From contig CAXEND010000001.1 in assembly GCA_963997635.1 (NCBI GenBank), forward strand, positions 62,001-126,000: 64,000 nt of DNA. The letters run 5' to 3'. Under the pieces are notes generated by a model. The model ran no database searches and was not told where the DNA came from. It saw nothing but the letters and a program-made list of their open reading frames with translations. The translations under genes were made by a program, and so were the position numbers. This stretch comes from GCA-2728135 sp002728135 (GTDB lineage: Bacteria; Pseudomonadota; Alphaproteobacteria; UBA828). Positions 63,359 through 64,000 of the stretch are shown here, in pieces (position 1 is the stretch's first letter; every line of letters begins with the position of its first letter).

Positions 63359-64000
63359 TCACTCGTAGGGCCAAAGTCGAGCAAAGTTTTCATCTTCATT
63401 AACAGAGATTATTTTCTGATTCTGTGTAGATCCAAGAACATTAGAATTATTCTTTTTAGACTTCGCAACAATAGGTTTTATAACCTTGGTTAATCCGCTT
63501 TCATTTTTTGTAGAGAATAATTGTGATTCTTCAGTCAATATCTGAGTTTTTTGAGAGATGTTAATTTCTTTTATTTTCTTACCTGTATTTTGATGTTTAG
63601 CTAAAGGTAGAGTAACCTTTTGTTTAACAGTAAGTTTTTCATTAGTTGTAGTTTCTTTTATATTAATAGAAGTTTTTGTTTTTGTAGGCTTATCTAAAAG
63701 AGAAATTTTATTTTTTTTTGGCAAAGATGCTAAATTTGTAGAATTTTCAAGCGTTAAGCGTCCCATCGTAACCATTAGTCGATATACTGCGATGCGTGCA
63801 TCGTGTTGAGCAGATACTAAGTTAATTCTGGCGTTAAATAACTCACTTTCTGCACCTAAAACATTTATGACGGTCTCTTTTCCTGCATCGCGTAATTTTT
63901 TTCTAGCTTCAAACACTTCAGCTGCAATGTTTACTGCATTCTGTAATAATGAGACTCTTTCTCTTGCTGTTTTTAGTCCTGACCAGGCTAGACGTGACTC
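63359..64000 (-). CDS. TolC-family outer membrane efflux protein, C-terminal part (cut by window edge)
   Basis: The reading frame runs off the right edge; 213 codons plus stop are visible. The first 85 or so residues match the end of the outer-membrane channel family: SLLQNAVNIAAEVFEARKKL, GKETVINVLGAESELFNARI, NLVSAQHDARIAVYRLM. An unusual Lys/Thr/Asn-rich tail of about 115 residues follows, ending NFARLWPYE. A GTG at 63916 looks like a start, but the frame is open upstream with family-like residues, so it is internal. It may export with RND or type I systems; no partner is visible. Confidence 0.85.
   Translation of the reverse strand, partial: ESRLAWSGLKTARERVSLLQNAVNIAAEVFEARKKLRDAGKETVINVLGAESELFNARINLVSAQHDARIAVYRLMVTMGRLTLENSTNLASLPKKNKISLLDKPTKTKTSINIKETTTNEKLTVKQKVTLPLAKHQNTGKKIKEINISQKTQILTEESQLFSTKNESGLTKVIKPIVAKSKKNNSNVLGSTQNQKIISVNEDENFARLWPYE

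Noticed and set aside
63359..63916. Independent 185-residue protein starting at the GTG at 63916
   Set aside because: The frame continues upstream to the window edge with TolC-family sequence (SLLQNAVNIAAE), so this is the end of a larger gene.
1..64000. Mobile element, prophage or CRISPR array
   Set aside because: I saw no transposase, integrase, phage genes, regularly spaced direct repeats or terminal inverted repeats in the window.

Overview
This is a gene-dense, AT-rich chromosomal window from an alphaproteobacterium. The evidence is gene order and family content: sdhCDA, rpsP-rimM-trmD-rplS followed by leuCDB-asd, the rpmH-rnpA-yidD-yidC-engB-argB-(HAD)-dapD-dapE block, argD-argF-hslO, apaG-metZ, and a SAM-II type riboswitch in front of metZ. 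Short intergenic gaps, many overlapping start/stop codons and low GC suggest a compact genome such as those of marine SAR116/Rhodospirillales-like lineages. That placement is an inference and I cannot fix it to a species. I see no phage, transposase, integrase or CRISPR array, and no gene-free stretch reaches 300 bases.

Layout. 1-10.7 kb, minus strand: succinate dehydrogenase (sdhA is cut by the left edge), a TPR-glycosyltransferase protein overlapping asd, leucine biosynthesis (leuC, leuD, leuB), and the ribosomal/tRNA-modification genes rplS, trmD, rimM, rpsP, then ffh. A divergent region at 10.66-10.85 kb holds a promoter and a hairpin plus T-run that would end a short RNA just before ffh. 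10.85-20.3 kb, plus strand: dapF, mtaB, ftsY, then a complete YejABEF-type peptide transporter (a NUDIX gene lies between on the minus strand). 20.3-28.1 kb, minus strand: dapE, dapD, a HAD phosphatase, argB, engB, yidC, yidD, rnpA and the small gene rpmH with its promoter. 28.1-35.0 kb: an OmpA-like lipoprotein, two tRNA-Arg genes that differ only in one anticodon base, and a minus-strand accessory cluster (DauA-like flavoprotein, cyclase-family hydrolase, AhpD-like protein, zinc dehydrogenase, HDAC-family deacetylase, ArsC-like protein).

35.3-50.7 kb: an orphan ABC-2 permease, argD-argF-hslO, a lipoprotein, argE, an RND efflux pair, trkH, folE, apaG, metZ with its SAM-II riboswitch and terminator, and a radical SAM enzyme of unknown substrate. 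50.8-64 kb: tRNA-Gly(CCC), an MFS transporter, a tungstate transporter ordered tupB-tupC-tupA and overlapping a di-heme cytochrome gene, bipA, the molybdate transporter modABC, a small cupin, a CHASE2 adenylate cyclase, and the C-terminal part of a TolC-family protein that runs off the right edge.

Most of the window is housekeeping metabolism: lysine/DAP (asd, dapF, dapD, dapE), leucine, arginine (argB, argD, argF, argE), co-translational membrane targeting (ffh, ftsY, yidC, yidD) and oxyanion uptake. The most interesting signals are the short terminated RNA before ffh, the engB reading frame that stays family-like upstream of its only ATG, the anticodon-switched tRNA-Arg pair, and the tungstate operon that carries a di-heme protein.
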